This document shows, in pieces, positions 8,374-17,728 of a stretch of 64,000 nucleotides of DNA (position 1 is its first letter; each line of letters begins with the position of its first letter). The notes beneath the pieces were generated by a model. The model saw only the letters and a list, made by a program, of their open reading frames with translations, ran no database searches and had not been told where the DNA came from. This DNA comes from Gammaproteobacteria bacterium (lineage in GTDB: Bacteria > Pseudomonadota > Gammaproteobacteria > Arenicellales > UBA868): assembly GCA_022450155.1 (NCBI GenBank), contig JAKUQR010000009.1:57348-121347 (forward strand), given 5' to 3'. The translations under genes were made by a program, and so were the position numbers.

Positions 8374-10062
8374 TCAGTCAACTATAAGCGGATGACCAAA
8401 TCCAAGTTCCTGCCGCAGACAGCCGACAACTTCTCCATGGGTAACGCCGGCGGCTGTCGCCTCGACCACTTTGCTAAACACATTGTCGTTTTTCGAGTTG
8501 GCAGCGCGGCTCAGTTCGGCCAGGGTGCGTTTGACGTCTGCCTGGCTGCGCTCGTTTTTGAAGCGACGTAACTGTTCTACTTGGGCACGCATCTTCTCTG
8601 CAGCAGGTCGTACGGTCGGGGTCACCGTTTGCTGGTCTTCAGCAGGCGGCGTGCGGTAGCAGTTGACACCGATAATTTTCTGCTCGCCGCTGTCAACGCG
8701 ACTTTGCCAGTTGAGAGCCGATTCCCCGATTATGCGCTGAACCAATCCCGATTCGACGGCCTTGAACATACCCCCCTCGTTTTCCACCACAGCCATGACA
8801 TTAAGGATCTTTTTTTCCATCTGGTCTGTGAGGTCTTCGACGTACCATGAACCACCGAGTGGGTCGATTACGTCGCACAGGCCGGCCTCCTCGCGGAGGA
8901 TATTCTGGGTTGCAACTGCAATACGTGCCGGGTGTTCGTTGGGGACATTGCTCACTTCATCATAGGCATCTGTGTGTAACGACTGCAATCCACCCAGGAT
9001 GCCAGCGATAGCTTGGGTAGAGACGCGAGTGATATTATTGAGTGGTTGCTGACGCGTCAGGTCTGCTCCTGAAGTCTGGCCGTGAAACTTAAAGCGCCGA
9101 GCATGGGCGGTTTTTGCACCCAGCTCGTTCTGCGTCAGATTAGCCCAGATTCGCCGCCCCGCGCGAAACTTTGCCACTTCTTCAAAAAGACTCATTGAGA
9201 TATCAAAGAAAAAGGTGAATCGGGGTAGGAAATCGTCAGGATCCATACCATGCTCAAGACAGTCTCTGCCGTACTGCAAGGCTGATGACAGGGTGAAACC
9301 CATAGCTTGGGCCGGTGTGGCACCAGCTTGCTGCATATGCTGCCCAACCACTGATAATGGGTTCCAGTGGGGAATCCGTTGACGGCAGAAAGCGATGTGG
9401 TCGACCAAAATTCGTCTGGCGCCTTCTAGCGACAACCTGAAAAACATGTGGTTTGCAACAAAGTGTGAAAGGAAATCGCTTTGGTTAGAGGTGCCAGAGA
9501 TATGTTGCCAGGAAATACTGCGTCGATCAGCAGTATTGAGCACGAACGACAGCAGGGTAAATGGTGAGGGGTCGTTCATGGCAGTTGAAATTGAACCAAT
9601 GTCCACACCCTTCAAAGCCGAATCCATGTGGTCCGCTGTGTTGATCACTGTGCCGCAGGTACCCAAAAGCGGCAAAGGCACATCGTCGCAGTCGTTCCCA
9701 CGGTAGACAGAATTGCAGGGGATAAGGCTGATCGCGGTTGTACCGGCATCAATCAATTGCAAGACCCGTTTGTTGTACTCATCTGGCGTCCCCTGTCCGA
9801 TTAACTGACGCTGGCTCCAGGTCTTGCCTCGATGCATCGTTGTATAGATGCCCCGGGTATAAGGTACCTGGCCGGGGAAGCCCAGGGCCTCAAGGTAGTT
9901 TTCAGCGCTATCTCGGGTTGGCCCATACAGGGGTTGGATCGGGATGCCGGAACGGTTTTGCACCGGGACTTTGCTGTGTATGTTTTGATCGTATTCCTTC
10001 TCCCACTGAGCGTGGGCTTGATCATAGAGATCAGTTGAGGCAGGGTTTGTGCGCCGACGCAT
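8374..10062 (-). CDS. Adenosylcobalamin-dependent acyl-CoA mutase, catalytic (large) subunit, unusual specificity
   Basis: 562 residues, the length of the stand-alone catalytic subunits of isobutyryl-CoA and 2-hydroxyisobutyryl-CoA mutases, with no B12 domain of its own. The TIM-barrel landmarks of methylmalonyl-CoA mutase are visible: TRGIYTTMH (about 69-77), [10 protein letters not shown] with the conserved catalytic histidine, and [10 protein letters not shown] and [11 protein letters not shown] further on. Two substrate-site positions differ: the tyrosine of TMY is histidine, and the tyrosine of YHMQ is glutamine. The segment that usually reads FDLPTHRGYDSD is [14 protein letters not shown]. 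So this is not a standard methylmalonyl-CoA mutase. The ATG has a perfect GGAGGAG site (10068-10074). Confidence 0.88.
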   Translation of the reverse strand: MRRRTNPASTDLYDQAHAQWEKEYDQNIHSKVPVQNRSGIPIQPLYGPTRDSAENYLEALGFPGQVPYTRGIYTTMHRGKTWSQRQLIGQGTPDEYNKRVLQLIDAGTTAISLIPCNSVYRGNDCDDVPLPLLGTCGTVINTADHMDSALKGVDIGSISTAMNDPSPFTLLSFVLNTADRRSISWQHISGTSNQSDFLSHFVANHMFFRLSLEGARRILVDHIAFCRQRIPHWNPLSVVGQHMQQAGATPAQAMGFTLSSALQYGRDCLEHGMDPDDFLPRFTFFFDISMSLFEEVAKFRAGRRIWANLTQNELGAKTAHARRFKFHGQTSGADLTRQQPLNNITRVSTQAIAGILGGLQSLHTDAYDEVSNVPNEHPARIAVATQNILREEAGLCDVIDPLGGSWYVEDLTDQMEKKILNVMAVVENEGGMFKAVESGLVQRIIGESALNWQSRVDSGEQKIIGVNCYRTPPAEDQQTVTPTVRPAAEKMRAQVEQLRRFKNERSQADVKRTLAELSRAANSKNDNVFSKVVEATAAGVTHGEVVGCLRQELGFGHPLIVD

Positions 10063-10073
10063 GACTGCTCCTC

Positions 10074-10508
10074 CTATATAAACTCGGTGTCTCGTTCGTG
10101 GCGGGCGGCTGCAGCGAAGCCGCTGATTTGTTCAACGATTGTGCCCCGGTCTGTTCCCGGGCCCAGTATGGCGCTGACTCCAGATTCGAGTAGCAGCGGG
10201 TATTCCTCATCAGGGACGATGCCTCCGACCACGACTCGTACATGGGTCAAGTCCGCAGCAGTGAGTCGGGACATGAGATCTGGAATAATGAGGTGGTCGG
10301 TCGATAAAGAACTTATTCCGACAAGGTCAACATCTTCATCACCGGCCAGCCGTACTACGGCGTCGAGAGACTGCCAAGGGGGTGTATAGATGACTTCCAT
10401 GCCGGCATCGCGCAAATATGCAGCGACGATGCGGCTACCCCGATCGTGGCCATCCAGACCGACCTTGGTGACGAGTATTCGGTAAGGTATTTGGTTCGGT
10501 GCGTTCAC
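10074..10508 (-). CDS. Cobalamin-binding (small) subunit of the acyl-CoA mutase
   Basis: 144 residues from GTG at 10508. It is a free-standing B12-binding domain of the mutase type: DGHDRG (19-24) is the DxHxxG motif whose histidine becomes the lower cobalt ligand, followed by the SSLSTDH and [11 protein letters not shown] segments typical of this Rossmann-like fold. It pairs with the catalytic subunit 11 bases downstream; the TAG stop runs directly into the next gene's Shine-Dalgarno. Split large/small architecture is the arrangement found in isobutyryl- and 2-hydroxyisobutyryl-CoA mutases. Confidence 0.92.
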   Translation of the reverse strand: MNAPNQIPYRILVTKVGLDGHDRGSRIVAAYLRDAGMEVIYTPPWQSLDAVVRLAGDEDVDLVGISSLSTDHLIIPDLMSRLTAADLTHVRVVVGGIVPDEEYPLLLESGVSAILGPGTDRGTIVEQISGFAAAARHERDTEFI

Positions 10509-10696
10509 GGTATTTGTTCGGTCAGCGTCGTATCAAAGTGATTAAATCAACAGCGCAAGCACTCGCTGCAGTTGTGGCTGCGTCGACTGACAAGGGCCAC
10601 CGATCGGCATCTAATTCAACTGGATAACCGCTGACTTTATACTTGTATCTCGAGAGCCTGTAAAGATGTTGCCTCACACCTCAGATTGATCGAGAC

Positions 10697-11518
10697 ATGC
10701 CTAAGCAACTCGCAGTAGTGATGATCCACGGCATCGGTCGTCAGCGACCCGATTATGCCGCCCGCATGATGCGTAACATTGAACGGCAGCTGGTCGTACA
10801 AGGGTATGAACCGGATGCAATCGCTTGGCAGCCGGTCTACTGGGATGACATCCTCGCGCCTGCAGAGAAAGCCTACCTCAAACGAAGTCTGGACACCGCA
10901 TCGTTGAGAGCGCACCGACTGCGCGAACTGGTGGTTACGGTGCTGGGAGATGCCACAGGCTATCGCCAGTTGTCGGCCGGACGAGCTTCTTCTGATGAGT
11001 TAAGAGTCTACCGCGTCGTTCATAAACGAATTCAGCAGAACATCGCTTCGCTTTATCACGATCAGCTGGGTAGCCACCCGGTGCCAATGGTTGTTTTGGC
11101 ACATTCTTTCGGCGGTCATATCCTGTCAAATTATGTCTGGGACAGCCAGCGTTGGCCTCGACAGGAGTTGTCTGCTTTTGAGCGAATGAACTGGCTGACA
11201 GGAATCATTACGTTCGGTTGCAATATACCGCTGTTTACGTTTGCCTGTCCGAAGATCGTGCCGATCAGTTTTCCACCACCGCGGCTAGCAAAACGCCTGA
11301 AGTCAAAGGCCCGATGGCTGAATTATTATGATCCAGACGATGTCCTGGCCTGGCCACTGAAATCGGTCAACGCTGCCTATGCGCGGGTTGTGAGCGATGA
11401 TCGATTGATTAATGTCGGGGGTGCGATGATCAGCCGAACACCGTTTTCTCATCTTCGATACTGGTCTGATCTCGGATTCGCTCGCGAGGTAGCGGCATTT
11501 CTGGTAACACTGTTGTGA
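10697..11518 (+). CDS. Alpha/beta hydrolase of unknown substrate
   Basis: 273 residues. VVMIHGIGRQ near the N terminus (7-16) is the oxyanion-loop HG motif of the alpha/beta-hydrolase fold, and VLAHSFGGHILSNYV (about 132-146) carries the nucleophile elbow with serine as nucleophile. An aspartate (YYDPDDVLAWPL) and a late histidine could complete a triad. No signal peptide is seen, so it is likely cytosolic. It is divergent from the mutase operon and is followed after 132 bases by an M20 amidohydrolase on the same strand. Family members with the HGIGRQ form are mostly uncharacterised. Confidence 0.75.
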   Translation: MPKQLAVVMIHGIGRQRPDYAARMMRNIERQLVVQGYEPDAIAWQPVYWDDILAPAEKAYLKRSLDTASLRAHRLRELVVTVLGDATGYRQLSAGRASSDELRVYRVVHKRIQQNIASLYHDQLGSHPVPMVVLAHSFGGHILSNYVWDSQRWPRQELSAFERMNWLTGIITFGCNIPLFTFACPKIVPISFPPPRLAKRLKSKARWLNYYDPDDVLAWPLKSVNAAYARVVSDDRLINVGGAMISRTPFSHLRYWSDLGFAREVAAFLVTLL

Positions 11519-11650
11519 AGACCCTGGTAGCTCCAGTCGTCCAAGGACTCTCAACTCGGCTACGCCGGCGGGGCTGTTCTGGACCCGGAGATGTGCACTA
11601 TCATCTGAACTGAGCTGTCACACTATTCCAATAACACTGATGAGAACACA

Positions 11651-12844
11651 ATGTACGAGCAACTACTGACCGGTGCGCGGGCCCTGCAATCGCAGACGGT
11701 GGCAATGAGGCGGGATATTCACCGAGAACCGGAGCTGGGGCTGGATCTGCCACGGACGCGGGCAACTGTTCTGGATGGCCTATCCGGTCTGGATCTAGAG
11801 ATCAACCTATCGCAGGCGACAACGGGTTTAGTAGCGATCCTGCGCGGCGCTCGTCCAGGCCCCAATGTCCTGCTGCGTGGTGATATGGATGCACTGCCGA
11901 TGTCTGAGGACACCGGGTTGCCGTATGCATCCCAAACACCGGGACGTATGCACGCCTGTGGCCACGATGCGCACACCGCTATGCTTGCCAGTGCCGCTCA
12001 TCTGTTGAGTGAACGTGTAGAACATATCAGTGGCAACGTCTTGTTTATGTTTCAACCCGGAGAAGAAGGATATGGCGGAGCCAAGGTCATGCTGGATGAA
12101 GGTGTGCTAGAAGCGGGCGGAAAACCCGACTCGGTTTTTGCTCTGCACGTCGCACCAGAGCTTCCCTCAGGCGTGGTGGGTTGTCGCAGTGGACCAATCC
12201 TAGCCGCAGCCGATACTGTTCACGGCCGCATCATCGGCCGGGGAGGCCATGGTTCCATGCCGCATAACGCTGCAGATCCTGTACCGGTCGCATGCGAGGT
12301 GGTGCAGGCCATACAGACATTGGTCACTCGACGGTTCAGCGTATTTGAGCCGGTAGTTGCAACGGTGGGGCGAATACAGGCCGGTACAACCAATAACGTC
12401 ATACCCCAAAGTGCAGAACTCGACATCACCCTGCGCTCTTTGTCGGAAGACACCCGAGAACGATTGGCATCCGGTGTTTGCGGTCTAATCGAGCAGATCG
12501 CTGTCGCTCACGGTCTGCAGGGCGAGGCCAAGCTCAAACGTGGATACCCACCAACCATCAATCATGCTGCGGGCTCAGGACTCGTCGCAGCGGCGGCAAA
12601 GGCCCTGCTCGGAGAAGAAGGCTATCGCTTAATGCCAGAGCCGTTCATGGCGGCCGAAGATTTTTCCTACCTGCTACAGCGTTATAACGGCGCATTCGCA
12701 TTTCTGGGAGTAGCGCCACCGGGAACAGAAGGTACGGCAGCGCCGTGCCACTCAAATCACATGCTGATCGATGAGGATGCAATGGCTGTCGGTGTTGCGA
12801 TGCATGCGGCCATCGTACTGACGAGTCTTGATGGATCGGCTTGA
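11651..12844 (+). CDS. M20D-family amidohydrolase (N-acyl amino acid/hippurate hydrolase type)
   Basis: 397 residues. RRDIHREPELG at the N terminus, LLRGDMDALPM (about 73-83), MHACGHDAHTAML (about 99-111) and FQPGEEGYGGAKVML (about 135-149) give the two-metal active site of the M20D carboxypeptidase/aminoacylase group. A dimerisation domain follows (GRGGHGSMPHNAADPV), and AAEDFSYLL near the end is the usual terminal metal-ligand block. It hydrolyses an N-acyl or indole-conjugated amino acid to acid plus amino acid. It is not LysK-like, so it is an unlikely release enzyme for the lysW pathway. Confidence 0.88.
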   Translation: MYEQLLTGARALQSQTVAMRRDIHREPELGLDLPRTRATVLDGLSGLDLEINLSQATTGLVAILRGARPGPNVLLRGDMDALPMSEDTGLPYASQTPGRMHACGHDAHTAMLASAAHLLSERVEHISGNVLFMFQPGEEGYGGAKVMLDEGVLEAGGKPDSVFALHVAPELPSGVVGCRSGPILAAADTVHGRIIGRGGHGSMPHNAADPVPVACEVVQAIQTLVTRRFSVFEPVVATVGRIQAGTTNNVIPQSAELDITLRSLSEDTRERLASGVCGLIEQIAVAHGLQGEAKLKRGYPPTINHAAGSGLVAAAAKALLGEEGYRLMPEPFMAAEDFSYLLQRYNGAFAFLGVAPPGTEGTAAPCHSNHMLIDEDAMAVGVAMHAAIVLTSLDGSA

Positions 12845-12853
12845 CCGACCAGG

Positions 12854-13366
12854 ATGACGTGGAAAATGGTCAGTAAACGCACAACATCGCCAGCTCGACG
12901 GCTTGTGCTGGGGTGTAGACGGCAGGCTGAACAGAGACTAACGACACTTGGCTTGCCCAGTGGTTGGCCTGCCTGCCTTGACCTGTTGGATACGCATCAA
13001 GTGCCTGAAACAGACGATTCTGGCAGATCGCTTTTTTACTCTCGTAAGGAAGTTATTGACACCGCGCGTTTGCTTTACCAGACCTATTGTGTGGAAAACT
13101 GGCTGAAAGAAAACGATGCTGAGCGTGCAACCGCAAGTATGTTGGATCTGCTGGATTTGGCTTTAACCGCAGGGCTGACGGATGCGATAGACAGTGAACA
13201 CGCAGCCAGTACACAGACCAAAAGGCAACAGGTCAAAAGAGGGGATCTACGCTGGTGGCGCCGGGTGGCAACAGCGCTGCGTAAGCGAAACGGCACATTA
13301 TCGAATCTGGAGATAGCCCGGCGTATCGATCCTCGGCGTCACCACACTATCCGTAAATATCTCTAA
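12854..13366 (+). CDS. Conserved-looking hypothetical protein, helical
   Basis: 170 residues, nine bases after the M20 gene; an internal ATG (MVSKRTT, residue 5) is an equally likely start. I do not recognise the family. The sequence is predicted helix-rich and soluble: WPACLDLLDTHQVP, VIDTARLLYQTYCVENWL and MLDLLDLALTAGLTDAI look amphipathic. The last 45 residues are strongly basic, and NLEIARRIDPRRHHTIRKYL resembles a helix-turn-helix or resolvase-like tail, so nucleic-acid binding is possible. No signal or membrane segment. Its TAA overlaps the stop of the convergent enoyl-CoA hydratase gene. Confidence 0.6.
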   Translation: MTWKMVSKRTTSPARRLVLGCRRQAEQRLTTLGLPSGWPACLDLLDTHQVPETDDSGRSLFYSRKEVIDTARLLYQTYCVENWLKENDAERATASMLDLLDLALTAGLTDAIDSEHAASTQTKRQQVKRGDLRWWRRVATALRKRNGTLSNLEIARRIDPRRHHTIRKYL

Positions 13367-14118
13367 GACAGCCGATCACGAACCCGATCCGCGGACAATG
13401 GATCGAGAAACCCCTCGAGTGTGGCTTCGGTTTCCAATGCCATGGCTGATTCCAGGTCAGCAGTCGGTGATTTCCGCAGGGCCAGTTTGAGATTTTTCAC
13501 CGGTCCGGCAGGCAACACAGCGATCCGTTGTGCGAGAGACCTTGCCAGCGGCATAACCTCATCATCTTCCGCGATTTGCCAACTAAATCCCAGTTCTGCA
13601 GCGTCGCTTGCGCTGTAGCGTTCACCCAGCAAAATCATTTCTCGCGCATTCTGAAGGCCGATCTGTTCAACCAACAGGCGGGTCACACCACCGGTGACAA
13701 ACACACCCAGCGAGATTTCAGAAAAAAAAAATCGACAGGACTGAGCCATCACGACAAAGTCGCAGTTAATGGTCCATTCGAGCCCACCACCCACAGCCCA
13801 GCCATGAATTGCGCCGACCACCATCTTGTCGTTAAGACAGAGCCCGCGGGTAATGTCCTGAATGTGCTCGATATACGCTCGTGTCTCGGCCGGATTGCGG
13901 ACCTGCTGATCAAATTCCTTCAGATCGTCACCCGCACAGAACGCGCGGCCAGCACCACACAAAATAATCGTTTGGACATCGGCATCCGCGTTAGCGTGAT
14001 CCAGAGCCGATTTGAAACCCGAAAGCAATTCAGGATTGATCGCGTTTAACCGATGTGGGCGGTTCAAGGTGATCGTTGCGATGCCTTCAGACACTGAATA
14101 CAACACTGTTGTGTTCAT
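13363..14118 (-). CDS. Enoyl-CoA hydratase/isomerase (crotonase family)
   Basis: 251 residues. ITLNRPHRLNAINPEL near the N terminus and GAGRAFCAGDDLKEF (about 54-68) give the first half of the CoA-binding oxyanion hole; AIHGWAVGGGLEWTINCDFVVM (about 103-124) gives the second, with glutamate 115 or so in the position of a catalytic residue. It would hydrate or isomerise an enoyl-CoA in the cytosol. It follows a PaaK-like ligase with an ATGA overlap and a strong AAGGAG site, so the two act in one pathway: activation of an acid, then a crotonase step. The substrate is unknown. Confidence 0.9.
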   Translation of the reverse strand: MNTTVLYSVSEGIATITLNRPHRLNAINPELLSGFKSALDHANADADVQTIILCGAGRAFCAGDDLKEFDQQVRNPAETRAYIEHIQDITRGLCLNDKMVVGAIHGWAVGGGLEWTINCDFVVMAQSCRFFFSEISLGVFVTGGVTRLLVEQIGLQNAREMILLGERYSASDAAELGFSWQIAEDDEVMPLARSLAQRIAVLPAGPVKNLKLALRKSPTADLESAMALETEATLEGFLDPLSADRVRDRLS

Positions 14119-15425
14119 GACAAATACTCCTTGATGACGCGTTTGGTTTTTCCTTCGCTTCGGGGCAGGTTGCCCGGCGCCAGGAGCTTAAGCTCCACGG
14201 TGAGTCGAAGCACTTGGCCAATATGATGGGAGAGTCGAGCCAAGAGATGATCCGACGGGTGGGCACTATTGTTCAGCTCAACTTCCAGCGGCAGCCTATC
14301 GTAGGGCCCTTTGTGTGTCAGGCGAATTCGGTACTCACCGTTCAATTCGGGACAAGAAAGGACCGCGGCTGATACGCCAGAGGGATAGGTATTTACACCC
14401 CGGACAACGATCATTTCATCCGTACGGCCAATAACCCGGAATCGCGGTGCGGTCCGACCGCACTGACACATATCGGTGCTGGTCAGGCGCACCAGGTCGC
14501 CTGTCCGAAACCGAACCAGCGACTGACAGTCCTTCGAAAGGTTGGTTAAAACCAGTTCTCCTTCGGTACCGGCTCGCCAGGGTTGTGGTTCGCTCGTATT
14601 GACGTTAACCAACTCAGGCAGCGCCACATCAAGCGCCAGAAAATGAAGGTCAGCCTGATCGGTACACTGACCGGCGAAGTTGCACAGGAAGTCGCTGACG
14701 CCATAGTTGGCATTCATCGCTTGCATACCCCACACTGTTTCCAGGCGTTGCCTGAACGTTGGGTCATCGAGTCCGGCTTCACCGCCCATGAATCCCTTGC
14801 GCAGACCGAGATCGCGGGGAGTCAACTCCGGAAAGCGCTCGGTGATGACCTGTTCCAGCCGTGCCGGGTAAGACGGTGTACAGGAGATCGCATTAATACC
14901 CACATCGAGAATTGTACGTATAAGAAGTTCGCTGCCCCCGCTGCCATACGGCACGACCAGAGCGCCGGTACTTTCTAGGCCGAGGTGGTCTGTCAGGCCA
15001 CCCATCCACAACTGATAATTTAGACAGTGAACCACGATGTCGCCCGGACCCAAACCTGCTGCAGACTGACTGCGGCCGGCAATGTGTGCCTGCATCAAAG
15101 CGTCAGCACTCGACAGCGCAATGTTCATCGCGTGGCCGCTTGTTCCCGACGTACGATGCAGTCGTACGACACGGTTAGACGGGAACCCCAGATAGCTACC
15201 AAAAGGCGGATGTACAGACTGATCGGTCCGCAACATATCCTTATCTGTTAGAGGAAGTTCAGCAATATCGTCCAGATCTAACGGGAACGAGAACGGTGCC
15301 GCTGGGTGGTATCGTCGGTAGAACTCTGAATTGGATAAGTGCTGGCGCTGTTGAGCCCAGTTGTTCTGTTGAACCTCTCTTAGATCCGGTAGAGGTAGAA
15401 ATGGCGCATTCACTATAAATGTCAT
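14115..15425 (-). CDS. PaaK-like phenylacetate-CoA ligase family AMP-forming enzyme
   Basis: 436 residues from the ATG at 15425; the frame extends to a TTG at 15452, but the ATG is preferred. HRTSGTSGHAMNI (about 90-102) is the P-loop-like adenylation motif of the ANL superfamily in its PaaK form. YGVSDF, VRFRTGDLVRL with the hinge aspartate, CGRTAPRF with clustered cysteines, and a C-terminal LPRSEGKTKRVI with the catalytic lysine follow in the expected order. It adenylates an (aryl) acid and transfers it to CoA. Operon partner of the enoyl-CoA hydratase. The usual aerobic phenylacetate (paa) genes are not near, so the substrate may be another aromatic or branched acid. Confidence 0.88.
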   Translation of the reverse strand: MTFIVNAPFLPLPDLREVQQNNWAQQRQHLSNSEFYRRYHPAAPFSFPLDLDDIAELPLTDKDMLRTDQSVHPPFGSYLGFPSNRVVRLHRTSGTSGHAMNIALSSADALMQAHIAGRSQSAAGLGPGDIVVHCLNYQLWMGGLTDHLGLESTGALVVPYGSGGSELLIRTILDVGINAISCTPSYPARLEQVITERFPELTPRDLGLRKGFMGGEAGLDDPTFRQRLETVWGMQAMNANYGVSDFLCNFAGQCTDQADLHFLALDVALPELVNVNTSEPQPWRAGTEGELVLTNLSKDCQSLVRFRTGDLVRLTSTDMCQCGRTAPRFRVIGRTDEMIVVRGVNTYPSGVSAAVLSCPELNGEYRIRLTHKGPYDRLPLEVELNNSAHPSDHLLARLSHHIGQVLRLTVELKLLAPGNLPRSEGKTKRVIKEYLS

Positions 15426-15506
15426 GCCTGGCCTGCGGATTTCTGCTGCCACAATAGTTGGGTGGCGACATCAGATCTACAACATGGTACAAGAGCAGCC
15501 TGATAT

Positions 15507-15836
15507 TTGGCACTACTCACGTTTGAGTCCCTGTTGACAGCTTTCTTGATTCACATTGTTCTACACCAGTTGCTGCCTCTGGTTGCAGCCTGGTTGTTCT
15601 TTCGTAACAGGTGGAAACGCGCCTGGCTGATCATGCTGGCCACCATGCTGGTTGACCTTGATCACCTAGCGGCCGATCCCATAGTCGATCCTGACCGTTG
15701 CAGCATTGGGTTTCATCTGCTGCACAGCTGGCCTGCAGTCGCTGTATACGTGGCCACCTTGTTTGTGCCGTGGGTTCGACTGCTTGGTGCCGGATTGGTT
15801 ATTCACATGGGGCTCGATGGGCTCGACTGTCTTTGA
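15507..15836 (+). CDS. DUF6122 family membrane protein
   Basis: 109 residues, starting at TTG 15507 with another TTG at 15534 possible; no ATG precedes the first hydrophobic segment. The sequence matches the small inner-membrane family DUF6122: HxxLHxxxP (HIVLHQLLPL), AWLIMLATMLVDLDHLAADPI with the conserved DLDH, and CSIGFHLLHSWPA. Three membrane segments are visible (about 10-30, 38-52 and 72-95) and the protein ends in HMGLDGLDC. The conserved His/Asp set recalls membrane-bound metal-dependent hydrolases (YdjM/LexA-regulated type), but function is unknown. Divergent from the PaaK-like gene. Confidence 0.8.
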   Translation: MALLTFESLLTAFLIHIVLHQLLPLVAAWLFFRNRWKRAWLIMLATMLVDLDHLAADPIVDPDRCSIGFHLLHSWPAVAVYVATLFVPWVRLLGAGLVIHMGLDGLDCL

Positions 15837-15923
15837 GGGTAACACAGCCCTGACGGGTTGCATTTAACCAACCCGGAAGAGGCATAATCAGGAGTCAAGA
15901 GCGCAATTGCGAGGAATTCAGGG

Positions 15924-16904
15924 ATGGGCCGAATTACCGATTCTCACACCTACGCGCGACGCAGAGTATTGGCCGCCGGGCTCGCGTTGTCTGCCGTGGG
16001 TGGGTTTACGGCGTTGCGTTATGGCGAACGACTCACAGCGCGTGCAGGTCAGGTACAGGGTCATTCATCTGAAGCACCCCGCCTATCGGGCGACGACGAT
16101 GGCTCGACCGCAGTCGCCAGTGCAGGCAAATCACATCGCCTTACGACGAAGTACGCCGCCACGCACTACAACAACGCTTATGAATTCGGCTGGGAAAAGA
16201 CAGATCCCTTCCGTCGATCAGTAGATTTCAATCTCTCGCCGTGGTCAGTAACTTTTGATGGCCTTTGCCACAGACCTGGCACATTCGATATTGATGAGTT
16301 GATGGGGATGCCCTTCAGCCACCTGGAAGAAAGGATCTATGATTTTCGTTGTGTTGAAGCCTGGTCTATGGTGATCCCCTACAACGGGCGGCCACTGAGA
16401 GACATCATCAAGGTGGTGGAACCTATGAGATCTGCGCGCTATGTGGCATTCACCAGCGTGTATCGGCCAGATGAGTTGCCCGGACAGGCTTCTGTTTTCA
16501 GCACGCTTGAATGGCCGTATGTCGAAGCGCTGACACTGGAAGAGGCGATCCACCCACTGACATTTGCGACTTTCGGAGTATATGGTGACCAGCATCTACC
16601 GCAAAATGGTTTGCCGTTTCGCATTACCGTGCCGTGGAAGTACGGGTTTAAGTCTCCCAAGTTTATTGTCCGGATCACCTTTACACAGGACAGGCCAGTT
16701 GCGACTTGGCACCGGGAGAATCCGTCGGAATATGGTTGGTACAGCAATGTTTATCCTTCGATTTCTCATCCTCGATGGAGCCAGGCAACTGAGCGTCGAA
16801 TCTGGGGTGATGGGGATATTGAACGTATTCCTTCGCGCCCGTTTAACGGTTACGCCGAGCAGGTCGCGCACCTTTACCCTGGTAGCAAGCAACAGTACCG
16901 GTGA
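15924..16904 (+). CDS. msrP: MsrP, periplasmic protein-methionine-sulfoxide reductase catalytic subunit
   Basis: 326 residues with an N-terminal twin-arginine signal (ARRRVLAAGLALSAVGG, about 11-27), so the folded molybdoenzyme is exported by Tat. The sulfite-oxidase-type molybdopterin domain shows YDFRCVEAWSMVIPYNG with the molybdenum-ligating cysteine, and PLRDIIK, YRPDELPGQ and GLPFRITVPWKYGFKS later on. It repairs methionine sulfoxide in envelope proteins with electrons from MsrQ. The downstream msrQ start overlaps its stop as GTGA, confirming the pair. Confidence 0.95.
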   Translation: MGRITDSHTYARRRVLAAGLALSAVGGFTALRYGERLTARAGQVQGHSSEAPRLSGDDDGSTAVASAGKSHRLTTKYAATHYNNAYEFGWEKTDPFRRSVDFNLSPWSVTFDGLCHRPGTFDIDELMGMPFSHLEERIYDFRCVEAWSMVIPYNGRPLRDIIKVVEPMRSARYVAFTSVYRPDELPGQASVFSTLEWPYVEALTLEEAIHPLTFATFGVYGDQHLPQNGLPFRITVPWKYGFKSPKFIVRITFTQDRPVATWHRENPSEYGWYSNVYPSISHPRWSQATERRIWGDGDIERIPSRPFNGYAEQVAHLYPGSKQQYR

Positions 16905-17479
16905 GCCGATTCGCAATTCACGCACTACTGTCAGTCCCAGGCGTGTTGTTGATCTATGGTTGGCAGACGGATCAACTGGGTGTAGATGCGGAAAAGACCG
17001 TAATCTGGGAAACCGGTATCTGGGCTTTTAACCTTCTAATAACTGTTCTTGTGCTGCCGGTGATCGTACGCTGGGCACAGTGGAGCACACTTTTGCGTTA
17101 CCGTCGAGCGGTGGGGTTGTGGGTTTTCGCCTACGCTTCAGCGCACCTCGTGTGTTTCCTCACGTTTCTGCTGGGCTGGGACATCGCTCGTCTGGGCGAG
17201 GAGGTGAGCGAGCGCCCCTACGTGCTGGCGGGGTTCAGCGCTTGGCTCATACTGCTGATCATGGCGCTGACCTCGACCCGGCGTTGGATGCGTCGTCTGG
17301 GTCGGTGGTGGAAACGGTTACACACGATGGTTTACGGGGTGCTTGGACTCGCTGCTGTGCACTATCTGCTCATGATACGCAGTGACTGGGCCTGGCCGGT
17401 GGCGTATGCGGTGTGTGCCGTGACACTGCTCGTGATGCGGTTGATCCACCACCGGCAGGTGACGATAACTGGCCGCTGA
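16901..17479 (+). CDS. msrQ: MsrQ, haem-binding membrane partner of MsrP
   Basis: 192 residues from GTG at 16901. Five or six membrane segments are visible, with histidines placed for b-haem: ASAHLVCFL (about 80-88), RLHTMVYGVLGLAAVHYLLM (about 140-159). RRAVGLWVFAYASAH is the ferric-reductase-like (YedZ) signature. It passes electrons from the quinone pool or a flavin reductase to MsrP. Because GTG is embedded in the msrP stop, its translation depends on msrP. Confidence 0.93.
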   Translation: MSRFAIHALLSVPGVLLIYGWQTDQLGVDAEKTVIWETGIWAFNLLITVLVLPVIVRWAQWSTLLRYRRAVGLWVFAYASAHLVCFLTFLLGWDIARLGEEVSERPYVLAGFSAWLILLIMALTSTRRWMRRLGRWWKRLHTMVYGVLGLAAVHYLLMIRSDWAWPVAYAVCAVTLLVMRLIHHRQVTITGR

Positions 17480-17614
17480 AAAATAACTGTCATTATGTAA
17501 TTTATCAATGAATAATTATTTCTTATGCGGTGAACAAGAATCTTTGAATAAGCAGTAGCGTAGTTTCAAGGTATCTTGCTGGGACTGGATGATTTCTCCT
17601 TTAATAACCTGTAG

Positions 17615-17652
17615 CCCTGCGCATGCCCCCTATATTGTACGCAGGGTTTTTT
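17615..17652 (+). terminator. Probable rho-independent terminator after msrPQ
   Basis: CCCTGCG (17615-17621) and CGCAGGG (17640-17646) form a seven-pair stem with an 18-base loop, directly followed by six T. It lies 135 bases after the msrQ stop and before the convergent GntR gene. The loop is longer than usual, so confidence is moderate. Confidence 0.5.
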
Positions 17653-17728
17653 CTGGGTTGCGACTGCAAACTGCAGACCTTGAGCCTAAAGGGTGAACCG
17701 GTGTTGCGGGGGAAAATATCAGAGCGTT

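Noticed and set aside
8374..10062. Calling the B12 enzyme methylmalonyl-CoA mutase
   Set aside because: Two substrate-site tyrosines are replaced, and the B12 domain is on a separate protein.
11651..12844. M20 amidohydrolase as a LysK equivalent for the lysW pathway
   Set aside because: Motifs are those of the M20D aminoacylase/hippuricase group, and it is 7 kb away on the other strand.
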